This document shows positions 8,038 to 15,264 of a stretch of 17,454 nt of DNA, piece after piece. Where the stretch lies: positions 1 through 17,454 of the forward strand of contig JAEDGC010000036.1 in assembly GCA_016297695.1 (NCBI GenBank), in the 5' to 3' direction. The DNA is from Bacilli bacterium (GTDB taxonomy: Bacteria > Bacillota_I > Bacilli_A > RF39 > UBA660). The position numbers and the translations under genes were made by a program. The stretch's first letter is position 1. Every line of letters starts with the position of its first letter. A model generated the notes under the pieces. It saw only the letters and a list, made by a program, of their open reading frames with translations, was not told where the DNA came from and did not search any database.

Positions 8038-9783
8038 TTAACCTGCGAGAACGAGGCGGAAACCGATGTAGCTGTCCGCTCCACCAGTGGAGTAGACGAA
8101 GTTGAACTGACCAGCCAGCACCCCGTTAATGTAACGACCGCCTCGAACGAACCAAGGGTTAGACGAGTAGACAAAGTACGAATAGTCGGCATACCAATTA
8201 TTGTGTACTCTATTACTTCCATCTTTATCTGCATAGTAATAGAATGGACCAATCTCACCAGTGGCATCTCCTAAGATTCTTTTGCTATAATTAATATCAT
8301 TATTAGTCGATTCATATTCATCATAATATTTACTATTATAAGTAGTTAGTGTTGTTGCATCAAATTCAGATGAACCATATGTATCTTTTCGATATGCTGC
8401 CATATATTCATGGGATCCACCACTCATATCATATACTCCAGTTATATTTCCTGTTGTACTTGCTTTATATCCAGTTTCAGTGTTATATGGTAATGTTACA
8501 TCACTACTTGTTCCAGATGTAGCTGGATATGATGATTGATCTGCTGAATCGGTTGATCCATATCCTGTTAAATTTCCTGAATTATTATTTATTCTTACTT
8601 CTGTATTAATTCCATATTTTGAATGAGAAAGGTATGCTACTGCTCCCCATTCCGTATTTTTCATCATATGACTATCATTTTCTCTTTGATAGTTGTATGC
8701 TGCTTCAAACATTGATTTTACTGTTTGATTTTTTAGTGATGTTACTCCTGGTTTTACTGTTAAATTATTTATATCTCCAGTTGTTTCAAATTTTGCTACC
8801 CATAAACCATTTGCATTCATACTTATAAATGCTGGATGAGTCATATAATCTCCAACACTACAGTTACCACTTGCTCCACTTGTCATTGGTGTTGTGCATT
8901 CATTTGAATTACTGTCTATTGTATTAGTTAAACCAAACTTAATATTTATTTCTTTTGCAATGCTTGCTGTTGGAGTTTCTTCTATACGTCCATCAGTAGT
9001 ACCTAAATTAAATATCTCATAAGAATATTTTGGTATCCATACAAAGTATGATTCAATGTTTTCTTCTGGTATTGTTTGATTATTACTATAGGCAACACTA
9101 TCATCTACTAATACTACAGCATTTGCCCAGTTTTTTCTTTCGTAGTTATACCATTCTTCTTCTATATTGGCTTTTGTCACTGTACCATCATTTGCAATAT
9201 TTACTGGTACTAAATTATCTTTTAATACTGGATCTGCTCCATTTAATGTAGCATCTGTATAAATTGCATTTTGTGCTGAATCTATTCCTAATGTTGCTTT
9301 AAATGTTGATCCTTGATAATCATCTTGTGGTGTATCTAAGTATTTATATTCTATTTTTAGAGTATAATTCTTTGTTACTCCTGATTCTATTTCAACATTT
9401 GTTTTTAAATATGACTTTCCTGTATTTGTTGTAGGTAATGCTGTTTCTGCTACTACCTCTCCATTATCATCACTTAATGTATATACTAAATCTTCATTAA
9501 ATTCATTTGTTATATTTTGCATATAAATATTATATGTTACTGCTCTATTACTTGTATTTTCTACACTAAATGTTTTTGTAAAACTATCTCCTGGTATCAT
9601 ACTATTTGCATTTATTTCGCTTACTCCTGTAAATGTAAGTCCTAGTTCATTTGATTTCATTATTGTTTCTGTTTTATTATTTTCTGTTATCTTGGCACTA
9701 AAGTATGCATATGATACTCCAGTTAATATTCCTAATGTTAGTATACTTGCTACTATAGGTACTATCACTTTTTTCTTGTTCAT
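8038..9783 (-). CDS. secreted TasA-like/C-type-lectin-fold protein, likely DGR target
   Basis: 581 residues. An N-terminal export segment (about 5-29, KKKVIVPIVASILTL then GVSYAYFSA) resembles SipW-dependent signals of TasA/CalY proteins. Residues ~30-172 resemble the TasA/camelysin beta domain (GDSFTKTFSVENTSNRAVTY). A linker follows. Residues ~245-581 resemble the formylglycine-generating-enzyme/C-type-lectin fold: YFVWIPKYSYEI, NTEWGAVAYLSHSKYG, GVYDMSGGSHEYM and terminal GFRLVLAG. C296 and C308 could form a disulfide. The last ~51 codons are GC-rich and NNC-biased, unlike the rest of the gene, as expected for a DGR variable region. The start has a strong AGGAGAG site. The gene stands alone with its own promoter and terminator between dnaE and queH. 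Likely role: exported binding or adhesion protein; the ligand is unknown. Confidence 0.8.
   Translation of the reverse strand: MNKKKVIVPIVASILTLGILTGVSYAYFSAKITENNKTETIMKSNELGLTFTGVSEINANSMIPGDSFTKTFSVENTSNRAVTYNIYMQNITNEFNEDLVYTLSDDNGEVVAETALPTTNTGKSYLKTNVEIESGVTKNYTLKIEYKYLDTPQDDYQGSTFKATLGIDSAQNAIYTDATLNGADPVLKDNLVPVNIANDGTVTKANIEEEWYNYERKNWANAVVLVDDSVAYSNNQTIPEENIESYFVWIPKYSYEIFNLGTTDGRIEETPTASIAKEINIKFGLTNTIDSNSNECTTPMTSGASGNCSVGDYMTHPAFISMNANGLWVAKFETTGDINNLTVKPGVTSLKNQTVKSMFEAAYNYQRENDSHMMKNTEWGAVAYLSHSKYGINTEVRINNNSGNLTGYGSTDSADQSSYPATSGTSSDVTLPYNTETGYKASTTGNITGVYDMSGGSHEYMAAYRKDTYGSSEFDATTLTTYNSKYYDEYESTNNDINYSKRILGDATGEIGPFYYYADKDGSNRVHNNWYADYSYFVYSSNPWFVRGGRYINGVLAGQFNFVYSTGGADSYIGFRLVLAG
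8041..8193 (-). other. putative DGR variable region (VR) at the 3' end of the surface gene
   Basis: By hand count 8041-8160 is 68/120 G+C (57%), in a gene and genome that are mostly near 25-35%. In coding orientation the codons are dominated by NNC forms at exposed positions (TAC, GAC, AGC, TTC, GTC, AAC, CTC), while the fold positions WF, RGG, G, and GFR stay constant. Adenine-directed mutagenesis of AAC/AAT codons in a template repeat produces exactly this pattern. The encoded segment is roughly residues 531-581. The left boundary is the last coding base; the right boundary is approximate because GC falls gradually. No template repeat is visible in the window. Confidence 0.7.
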
Positions 9784-9809
9784 TTTTACTCTCTCCTATT
9801 ATTAATTTA

Positions 9810-9838
9810 ATTTTACTATTTTCAATAAATTATTTCAA
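9810..9838 (-). promoter_or_regulatory. promoter of the surface-protein gene
   Basis: Minus-strand -35 TTGAAA (9833-9838) and -10 TAAAAT (9810-9815) with a 17-base spacer. It is followed by the ribosome binding site AGGAGAG near 9792-9798. Its -35 box lies in the tail of the queH terminator. Confidence 0.7.
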
Positions 9839-9877
9839 CAAAAAATGATGTTACTACAAGAGTTTTCACATCATTTT
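9836..9877 (-). terminator. terminator of queH
   Basis: Arms 9842-9851 and 9868-9877 (AAAATGATGT and its perfect complement) flank a 16-base loop. On the minus strand the hairpin ends in a T-rich tail. It lies 29 bases past the queH stop. Confidence 0.7.
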
Positions 9878-9905
9878 ACATTGTTTTCAATACTTCTTTC
9901 TAGTT

Positions 9906-10523
9906 TTAAATATCATTATCATCATTATATTTTTTAGCGTATAAACATCCACAATAATCTTGACGGTATAATTCATATTCTTTAGCTAATTCTATACTTC
10001 TTTTATATCCATTCTCTTTTTTAAAATCAGAATATAAATAATTAATATTATATTTTTCTTCTAAAATTTTGCCAATTTCATTTATTGTTTTACTATGCTT
10101 ATATGGGCTAACAGTAAGCGTTGTTGCAAAAAAATCGTATCCTAATTTTTTTGCTAATAATGCTGTTTTTTCCATCCTTAGAAAATAACAAACATTACAT
10201 CTAGCTCCACCCTCTTTTTCATTCTCTAATCCTTTAACTTTTTCATGATAAATATTATTATCATAGTCACAATCTATAAAATCCAATTTATTAACCGAAT
10301 TAAATTTTTTTATTAATTCTATCTGATATTTTTTTCTTTTTTCATATTCTTCTTTAGGTTCAATATTAGGATTATAGTATAAAATTGTTATATCAAAATA
10401 TTTTGTTAATCTTTCAATACAGCTAGTAGAACAAGGAGCACAACAACTATGCAATAGTAACTTCTTCTTACCATTAAGATTATTTATAATATCATACATT
10501 TTATTATTATAGTTTTCATTCAT
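9906..10523 (-). CDS. queH: epoxyqueuosine reductase QueH
   Basis: 205 residues, DUF208/QueH family. It reduces epoxyqueuosine in tRNA to queuosine, the last step of Q synthesis, and is unrelated to cobalamin-dependent QueG. The cysteine motifs for the iron-sulfur cluster are visible: HSCCAPC (C27, C28, C31), GARCNVC (C109, C112) and the terminal YRQDYCGC (C191, C193). The ATTLTVSPYKHSKTI and FKKENGYKRSIELAKEYELY segments are also typical, and the length is normal for the family. Other queuosine genes are not in the window, so the organism may salvage queuine or a precursor. The start at 10523 follows a weak GAAGTGAT site; Met9 (MYDIINN) is an alternative. Confidence 0.93.
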   Translation of the reverse strand: MNENYNNKMYDIINNLNGKKKLLLHSCCAPCSTSCIERLTKYFDITILYYNPNIEPKEEYEKRKKYQIELIKKFNSVNKLDFIDCDYDNNIYHEKVKGLENEKEGGARCNVCYFLRMEKTALLAKKLGYDFFATTLTVSPYKHSKTINEIGKILEEKYNINYLYSDFKKENGYKRSIELAKEYELYRQDYCGCLYAKKYNDDNDI

Positions 10524-10552
10524 ATATTAATCACTTCTTTTCTTATATTAAA

Positions 10553-10570
10553 AGTACTCTTAAGAGTACT
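10553..10570. promoter_or_regulatory. 18 bp perfect palindrome between divIB and queH
   Basis: AGTACTCTTAAGAGTACT is a perfect 9+9 palindrome. On the minus strand it is followed by four T and then AATAT, so it could be a modest terminator for murG-murB-divIB. A possible -10 box GATAAT lies at 10590-10595 on the minus strand; if real, the palindrome would sit in the queH leader and could be an operator or attenuator. I cannot decide between these. There is no sign of a preQ1 riboswitch here. Confidence 0.5.
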
Positions 10571-10624
10571 CTTTAAACTTTAAATCGGTATTATCCTAGC
10601 ACAATGTTTTTAAATTTTCAATGG

Positions 10625-11386
10625 CTATTCTGATGTTTGGTCACTTTCTTGTTGTTCTTTTTCTTCTTGTTCTTTAGCCAAAGATTCGTAAGATTTAAAA
10701 TAGATATTTTCATTACTTGATGAATCTAAATAAATAACTCCTAAAGTATCATTAAGTGTTGCATAAATAGATTGATACTTATTTAAATTTTTAATGTTAA
10801 TTAAATTAATATAAACTGTATTGCCATCATTCATTCTTAATAAAAATCTAGTATCATCTATTACTTTGTCATTACTTTTGCTAATTGAATATTCAATTTC
10901 ACTTATACTTTTTAAAATATTATCATCTATTTTATTTAATGATACTATAAGTTTTTTATAAATATCTTTTGGAACATAATTAATAAGTGATGCATAGCCA
11001 TAAGAATTATCATCTTCTATTTCTTTTGAATTTGATAATACTAACTTATTATTATTTCTATTAAAAAATAGGATATTTGCTTCTTTGATATTAATTGTTA
11101 ATTTTCCAAAAATATTTCTTCTTATTTTAACATCATCAACGTAATCTAATTTTTTTATATTTTTTTTCATTTTACTAGAATTTAATTTAATAATTGATGG
11201 ATAATTTTTAATTCCAGCAGCAATTATAATATCATTATCACTTACGTAAGAATTACCTGTTATATAAATGTTTTTTATTGGCATAGATAAAAAGTAATAC
11301 ACAAGCATTACTATTAAATATATTACTAAAGCAAATACTATAAATGCTTTAATATTTAATTTTCTTTTTACCTTTTTATTTGCCAT
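10625..11386 (-). CDS. divIB: cell division protein DivIB/FtsQ
   Basis: 253 residues from the chosen start. Short basic cytoplasmic N-terminus (MANKKVKRKLN), one membrane anchor at about 12-36, then the POTRA domain beginning MPIKNIYITGNSYVSDNDIIIAAGI, followed by the FtsQ/DivIB beta domain (~100-225) and a Glu/Gln-rich tail. It acts in the divisome with DivIC and FtsL during septal wall synthesis. The frame is open up to 11401, but GGGAG at 11396-11400 is correctly spaced for the ATG at 11384-11386, so this start is preferred. It begins five bases after the murB stop and completes a murG-murB-divIB order known from the dcw clusters of Bacillota. Confidence 0.88.
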   Translation of the reverse strand: MANKKVKRKLNIKAFIVFALVIYLIVMLVYYFLSMPIKNIYITGNSYVSDNDIIIAAGIKNYPSIIKLNSSKMKKNIKKLDYVDDVKIRRNIFGKLTINIKEANILFFNRNNNKLVLSNSKEIEDDNSYGYASLINYVPKDIYKKLIVSLNKIDDNILKSISEIEYSISKSNDKVIDDTRFLLRMNDGNTVYINLINIKNLNKYQSIYATLNDTLGVIYLDSSSNENIYFKSYESLAKEQEEKEQQESDQTSE

Positions 11387-11391
11387 ATATA

Positions 11392-12258
11392 TTACTCCCA
11401 ATTTATTATTTCTTGTTCTAAAATTAAATCAATTTTATATTCTTCTAATACCTTATCGTGAATTAATTTTATCAAAGATTTTATATCATTGCTAGAGGCA
11501 TTTTCTATATTAATTATGAAATTAGCATGTTTATTACTAATTTGTGCTCCTCCTATTTTATAACCCTTTAATCCTAAATCATCAATTAATTTACCTGCAG
11601 GAATATTTTCTGGATTACGAAATACACTTCCAGCAGAAGGATATTCTAAAGGCTGAGACTCTAGTCTTCTTTTTCTTCTATCTTTTACTAATTCAAGCAA
11701 AATGTCTTTATTATATTTTTCAAGACTTATTTCACATGAGATTATAATAAATTCTTTGTTTTTTTTAAATATTGAATTTCGATATTCAAATCCACAATCT
11801 TTATTATTTAGTTTTATTAAATTAAAAGATTTATCTAAGACTGTTACAGATTTGATAACATCTTGCATGCTACCATTATATGCACCAGCATTATTATAAA
11901 TAGATCCTCCAATTGTTCCTGGAATACTAATCGCCCACTCTAAACATTTAAATGAAGCATTTATCATTTTATTTGCTATCATTGGAAGCATAACACCACA
12001 TTCGCAATAAAGAATGTTATCATGTAATTCATAATGATTCATTTCTTTTAAATTTATAATTGTACCATTAAATTTTTTATCATCTACAATTAAATTAGAA
12101 CCATTACCAATTATAAAGTATTTTTCTTGTTTGAATTTCAAATCTTTTATTAAATTTAATAATTCTTCTGGATTTTGTGGGAAACACATCTTTTTTACTA
12201 TACCACCTGTTTTATAGGTAGTATATTCTTTCATATTAACATCATATAAAGTTTTCAT
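11392..12258 (-). CDS. murB: UDP-N-acetylenolpyruvoylglucosamine reductase MurB
   Basis: 288 residues. FAD enzyme that reduces UDP-GlcNAc-enolpyruvate to UDP-MurNAc with NADPH, in the cytoplasm. FAD-binding motifs GNGSNLIVDD (51-60) and SIPGTIGGSIYNNAGAY (111-127) are present, as is YRNS with R160. The catalytic Ser is S211 in PSAGSVFRNP and the Glu lies in the C-terminal LEQE (281/283). The size and lack of the extra loop indicate a type II MurB, as in Gram-positives. Its ATG overlaps the murG TAA stop by one base, so translation is likely coupled to murG. All key residues are present, and activity is expected. Confidence 0.95.
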   Translation of the reverse strand: MKTLYDVNMKEYTTYKTGGIVKKMCFPQNPEELLNLIKDLKFKQEKYFIIGNGSNLIVDDKKFNGTIINLKEMNHYELHDNILYCECGVMLPMIANKMINASFKCLEWAISIPGTIGGSIYNNAGAYNGSMQDVIKSVTVLDKSFNLIKLNNKDCGFEYRNSIFKKNKEFIIISCEISLEKYNKDILLELVKDRRKRRLESQPLEYPSAGSVFRNPENIPAGKLIDDLGLKGYKIGGAQISNKHANFIINIENASSNDIKSLIKLIHDKVLEEYKIDLILEQEIINWE

Positions 12259-13331
12259 TAAATAATTTCCTTAATTGCTTTATATATTATATCTGTACTG
12301 TTATTAACATCAAAATTTTCTAAATTTTTTATAATTTTATTTCGTTCATTATTATCTTTTAATAGTTTTTCAACATTTTCTTGTAGTAATTTTTTTGTTA
12401 CATTTTTTTCTTCAATCATTATACAAGCATTTTTTTCATATACATCTTTAGCATTATAGTATTGATGATTATTTGCAACATTTGGTGAAGGAATTATAAT
12501 TGAAGGTATTTTTAATGCAATAATTTCATTTAATGAACCAGAACCTGCTCTTGATATGACAACATCAGTATTTTTTAATAACCCAATTAAATTATCGTAA
12601 AAAGGAATAACTTTTACATTGCTTGGCATTTCTTTTTGATTTACTCTATCATAAACACGTTTTCCAGTTATATAAAGTAATTCATAATCTTTATCATTTA
12701 TATTTTTTGCATATTCTACAATTTTATCATTAAGTGATGTACTACCTAAACTTCCTAAAACAACTACAACAAGTTTTTTATTAGGATTAAGTCCTAAAGA
12801 TTCTTTAGAAACTTCTTTAGCTAATTTTGCTTCATCACATCTTGGATGACCAGTAAATATTACTTTTTTATCATTTTTAAAATATTTTTTTGTCTTTTCA
12901 AAAGTTACTCCAACTAAATTTGCATAATGCATTAATACTTTATTAGATTTACCTGGTATACTGTTTTGTTCATGAATAAAAGTTTTAATTTTTAATTTAT
13001 GAGCAGCTTTAATAACCGGAAATGTTACATATCCACCAAAACCTATTACAACATCTGGTTTAAATTTTTTCATTATTTTTAAGCATTTTTTATAAGATTT
13101 TCTTATTAAAAATACATCTTCTATATCTCTTTTTATATTCTTAGTAAGTCCATATATTTCTAATGCTTCATATTTTATACCATGAGCTGGAACTATATCT
13201 TTTTCCATTCTATTATGTGTCCCAATATATAAAACTTCTAAATCTTTTTCTTCTTTTTTAAACTTATTTATAACACTTAATGCTGGATATATATGTCCAC
13301 CAGTTCCTCCAGCTGTAACTATTATTTTCAT
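12258..13331 (-). CDS. murG: UDP-GlcNAc:lipid I N-acetylglucosaminyltransferase MurG
   Basis: 357 residues. It adds GlcNAc to lipid I to make lipid II on the inner membrane face. GT-B fold motifs are present: GGTGGHIYPAL at residues 8-18, GFGGYVTFP, HEQNSIPG, the VLGSLGS loop, and SRAGSGSLNEI followed by PSIIIPSP and NHQYYNA for UDP-GlcNAc binding. A GTG three codons upstream is in frame, but it is part of the AAAGGTG ribosome binding site, so the ATG at 13329-13331 (MKIIVTAGG) is the start. It is the first gene of murG-murB-divIB. A TATAAT at 13350-13355 on the minus strand could be its -10, but I see no good -35. Confidence 0.95.
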   Translation of the reverse strand: MKIIVTAGGTGGHIYPALSVINKFKKEEKDLEVLYIGTHNRMEKDIVPAHGIKYEALEIYGLTKNIKRDIEDVFLIRKSYKKCLKIMKKFKPDVVIGFGGYVTFPVIKAAHKLKIKTFIHEQNSIPGKSNKVLMHYANLVGVTFEKTKKYFKNDKKVIFTGHPRCDEAKLAKEVSKESLGLNPNKKLVVVVLGSLGSTSLNDKIVEYAKNINDKDYELLYITGKRVYDRVNQKEMPSNVKVIPFYDNLIGLLKNTDVVISRAGSGSLNEIIALKIPSIIIPSPNVANNHQYYNAKDVYEKNACIMIEEKNVTKKLLQENVEKLLKDNNERNKIIKNLENFDVNNSTDIIYKAIKEII

Positions 13332-13390
13332 CAAAATCACCTTTATATAATTATACTATAAAATAGATAATTTTATATAACTAATTTAAA

Positions 13391-13413
13391 TAAAAAATAT
13401 ATGTTTACATATG
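13391..13413 (-). terminator. weak terminator after the YhcG-like gene
   Basis: ATATG (13399-13403) and CATAT (13408-13412) form a short stem with a TTTA loop. On the minus strand it is followed by six T (13392-13397). The stem is short and AT-rich, so termination may be partial. Confidence 0.4.
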
Positions 13414-13424
13414 ATAATCTTTCA

Positions 13425-14318
13425 TCATATTAGTTCATATTCTTTAGCTAATATCCTTTTATCACTACAATATTGCATTATAAACTTATTATTTTTTCTA
13501 ACAATGATGATTCCAATTGTTTTATCTTGATTTATTGTTTTTAGATTTTTATCTATATAGTTCATATATGTTTGAATCTGCCCTATATGTTCTTTTTTTA
13601 ATTCTGTTACTTTTAATTCTACAACTACGTAACAATTAAATTTTATATTAAACAATAATAAATCAATATAATTGTATCTATCTCCTAGCTTGATTTTATA
13701 TTCATTTGCAATGTAACTAAATCCATTCCCTAATTCTAATAAAAAATCATCTATATTTTCTAATATTAATTGTTTTAATATTTTTTCACTTATAACCTCA
13801 TAATTACCTTTATTTTTAATCAATATTGGTTCTTTTATCAAATCTTTTACTTCTAAATTATCTTTTTCTTCTTTTAATTTAAGTTTAGTTTTTTCGTCTA
13901 ATCTTTCATATTCTTTATTTTTTATTTTTTGCTCTAAATCTCTTTTTGATAATCTTAATTGTATTATTTGTTTACTATAATATAATATTTTATGATAGTC
14001 ATGTAATGACATTAAAATTAAACAATGAGTCCATGATAATTGTGTCACCAACGGTGACACTTTTTCATTGTTAAATACATTATAGAATTGTTTCATTCTA
14101 TATAATGTTCTTCTATTATATTTTTTGCCAACTTCAATAACTAATTTTCTAGAATATTCATCAATTATTTTATCACCATATTTACCACCAGCCTCATTTA
14201 ATAATCTTCCTATTTCAAAATATGTAATAACTGTATTTCTTTCTTTTGAATAATCTTTAACTTTATTATATATTTCATTATCAATAATTTTATTTTTTAT
14301 TTCATTGTAATAATTCAT
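13425..14318 (-). CDS. YhcG/DUF1016 family PD-(D/E)XK nuclease-like protein
   Basis: 297 residues, a little short for the family. The N-terminal DUF1016 domain (about 1-150) shows YFEIGRLLNEAGGKYGDKII and LSWTHCLILMSL. A charged coiled segment follows (~120-160). The C-terminal PD-(D/E)XK domain has the expected active-site set: D219 in NYIDLLLFN, E234 and K236 in VVVELK, and Q247/Q249 in GQIQTYMNY. Family members are found with restriction-modification and mobile elements; the true function is not established. It stands alone between the phosphorelay genes and murG, with terminators on both sides and a strong GAGGGGG binding site, so it is likely accessory. An 8 bp hairpin lies inside the gene at 14042-14060. 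Confidence 0.85.
   Translation of the reverse strand: MNYYNEIKNKIIDNEIYNKVKDYSKERNTVITYFEIGRLLNEAGGKYGDKIIDEYSRKLVIEVGKKYNRRTLYRMKQFYNVFNNEKVSPLVTQLSWTHCLILMSLHDYHKILYYSKQIIQLRLSKRDLEQKIKNKEYERLDEKTKLKLKEEKDNLEVKDLIKEPILIKNKGNYEVISEKILKQLILENIDDFLLELGNGFSYIANEYKIKLGDRYNYIDLLLFNIKFNCYVVVELKVTELKKEHIGQIQTYMNYIDKNLKTINQDKTIGIIIVRKNNKFIMQYCSDKRILAKEYELI
14042..14060. repeat. GC-rich perfect hairpin inside the YhcG-like gene
   Basis: GTGTCACC (14042-14049) and GGTGACAC (14053-14060) are perfect inverted repeats with a 3-base loop AAC. On the plus strand they are followed by five T, so the element looks like an intrinsic terminator facing against the gene. It encodes KVSPLVTQ of the DUF1016 domain. 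Confidence 0.6.
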
Positions 14319-14384
14319 AAACTACCCCCTCTACTAGTCATATTACCGAAAAATAGTCAATTTCCTTTTTTTATAGAAAAGAAA

Positions 14385-14418
14385 ATAAAAAAAGATAACA
14401 AATTTCATGTTACCTTTT
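14385..14418 (-). terminator. terminator of the phosphorelay operon
   Basis: Arms 14391-14400 and 14408-14417 pair over ten bases with one G-U wobble, around a 7-base loop. On the minus strand the stem runs into a T-rich tail. It lies 23 bases past the stop of the HPt-receiver gene. Confidence 0.8.
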
Positions 14419-14440
14419 CTTATTTTATTTAAACATCTAT

Positions 14441-15220
14441 TTACATATTTTTAAAATTAATTGTTTTTTCAATAACTGATTTAATATCTCTTTCATTAAA
14501 TGGTTTAGCAAGTAAATCAACTATATCATAAGTAAATGCTCTATCAATTGTTTCTTTTTCTTCGGCTCCACTAATAATTGAAACAGGAACTTTTTTAAAT
14601 AGATTATTTTGTTTAAAATATTCTAATACATCAAAACCATTTACATTTGGCATGTTTAAATCTAAAAGCATTGCCGCAATATCATCTTGATTTTCTTTAA
14701 TTATATTTAAAGCTACTTGACCATCAGTTGCCATAACAACTTCATAACTATCAGCAAATATTTTTTCAATAAAATTCCTTATTAAATTAGAATCATCTAC
14801 AACTAATATTTTTTTATCTTTAATAATTTTTGGCCTTTCAGCAACTGATGATGCAACATATTCTTTGCCTAAATATTGTTTAACTACATTTATAATACGA
14901 TCAGCTTCTTTAATTAAAGAATCATAATTATTTGAAACAAAATATATATTATTTGCTTTACTTTCCATTTCATGTTGGTAAGCTAAATCGGCAAGACGAG
15001 TAAATCCTAAATATCTCGCATCACTTTTAATTGAATGTGCATAAATAGCATAATTTGCCATATCACTAACTTCTTTATAACTTTTTAAATCAGCAAGTTT
15101 ACCATAAATTCCTGCTAAAAAATCTTCTAGTGTAGCATCGTAAGTTTCCATATCTCCTAAAAGTTCTAAAGATTTTTGAACATCCACACCATTACCATAT
15201 AATAATGAAACATCTTTCAT
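14441..15220 (-). CDS. HPt-receiver phosphorelay protein
   Basis: 259 residues with two modules. Residues ~1-120 are helical and contain YAHSIKSDARYLG, which matches the HPt consensus with phosphohistidine H62. Residues ~134-256 form a receiver domain: DD at 142-143, phosphoacceptor D187 in LLDLNMP, and the conserved Lys in LAKPF. There is no DNA-binding or catalytic output domain. It is encoded 44 bases after the hybrid histidine kinase, so the two could form a four-step relay: kinase His, kinase receiver Asp, this HPt His, this receiver Asp. The AGGGTG ribosome binding site supports the start. The output partner is unknown and must be encoded elsewhere, or the domain acts by binding. Confidence 0.8.
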   Translation of the reverse strand: MKDVSLLYGNGVDVQKSLELLGDMETYDATLEDFLAGIYGKLADLKSYKEVSDMANYAIYAHSIKSDARYLGFTRLADLAYQHEMESKANNIYFVSNNYDSLIKEADRIINVVKQYLGKEYVASSVAERPKIIKDKKILVVDDSNLIRNFIEKIFADSYEVVMATDGQVALNIIKENQDDIAAMLLDLNMPNVNGFDVLEYFKQNNLFKKVPVSIISGAEEKETIDRAFTYDIVDLLAKPFNERDIKSVIEKTINFKNM

Positions 15221-15264
15221 ATTTTCACACCCTATCTTATATTTATTTTAACATATGAATTCAA

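Noticed and set aside
8041..8193. Recent horizontal transfer as the cause of the high GC
   Set aside because: The GC rise is confined to the last ~50 codons of one domain and keeps the fold residues, which fits targeted diversification better than transfer of a fragment.
8002..8274. 90-codon plus-strand open frame, and a second minus-strand frame, overlapping the end of the surface gene
   Set aside because: Both arise because the GC-rich variable region has few stop codons. The 581-residue frame has a clear fold, signal peptide, ribosome binding site and promoter.
10524..10624. preQ1 riboswitch before queH
   Set aside because: The leader lacks the conserved C-rich loop and A-rich tail of preQ1 classes; only a simple palindrome is seen.
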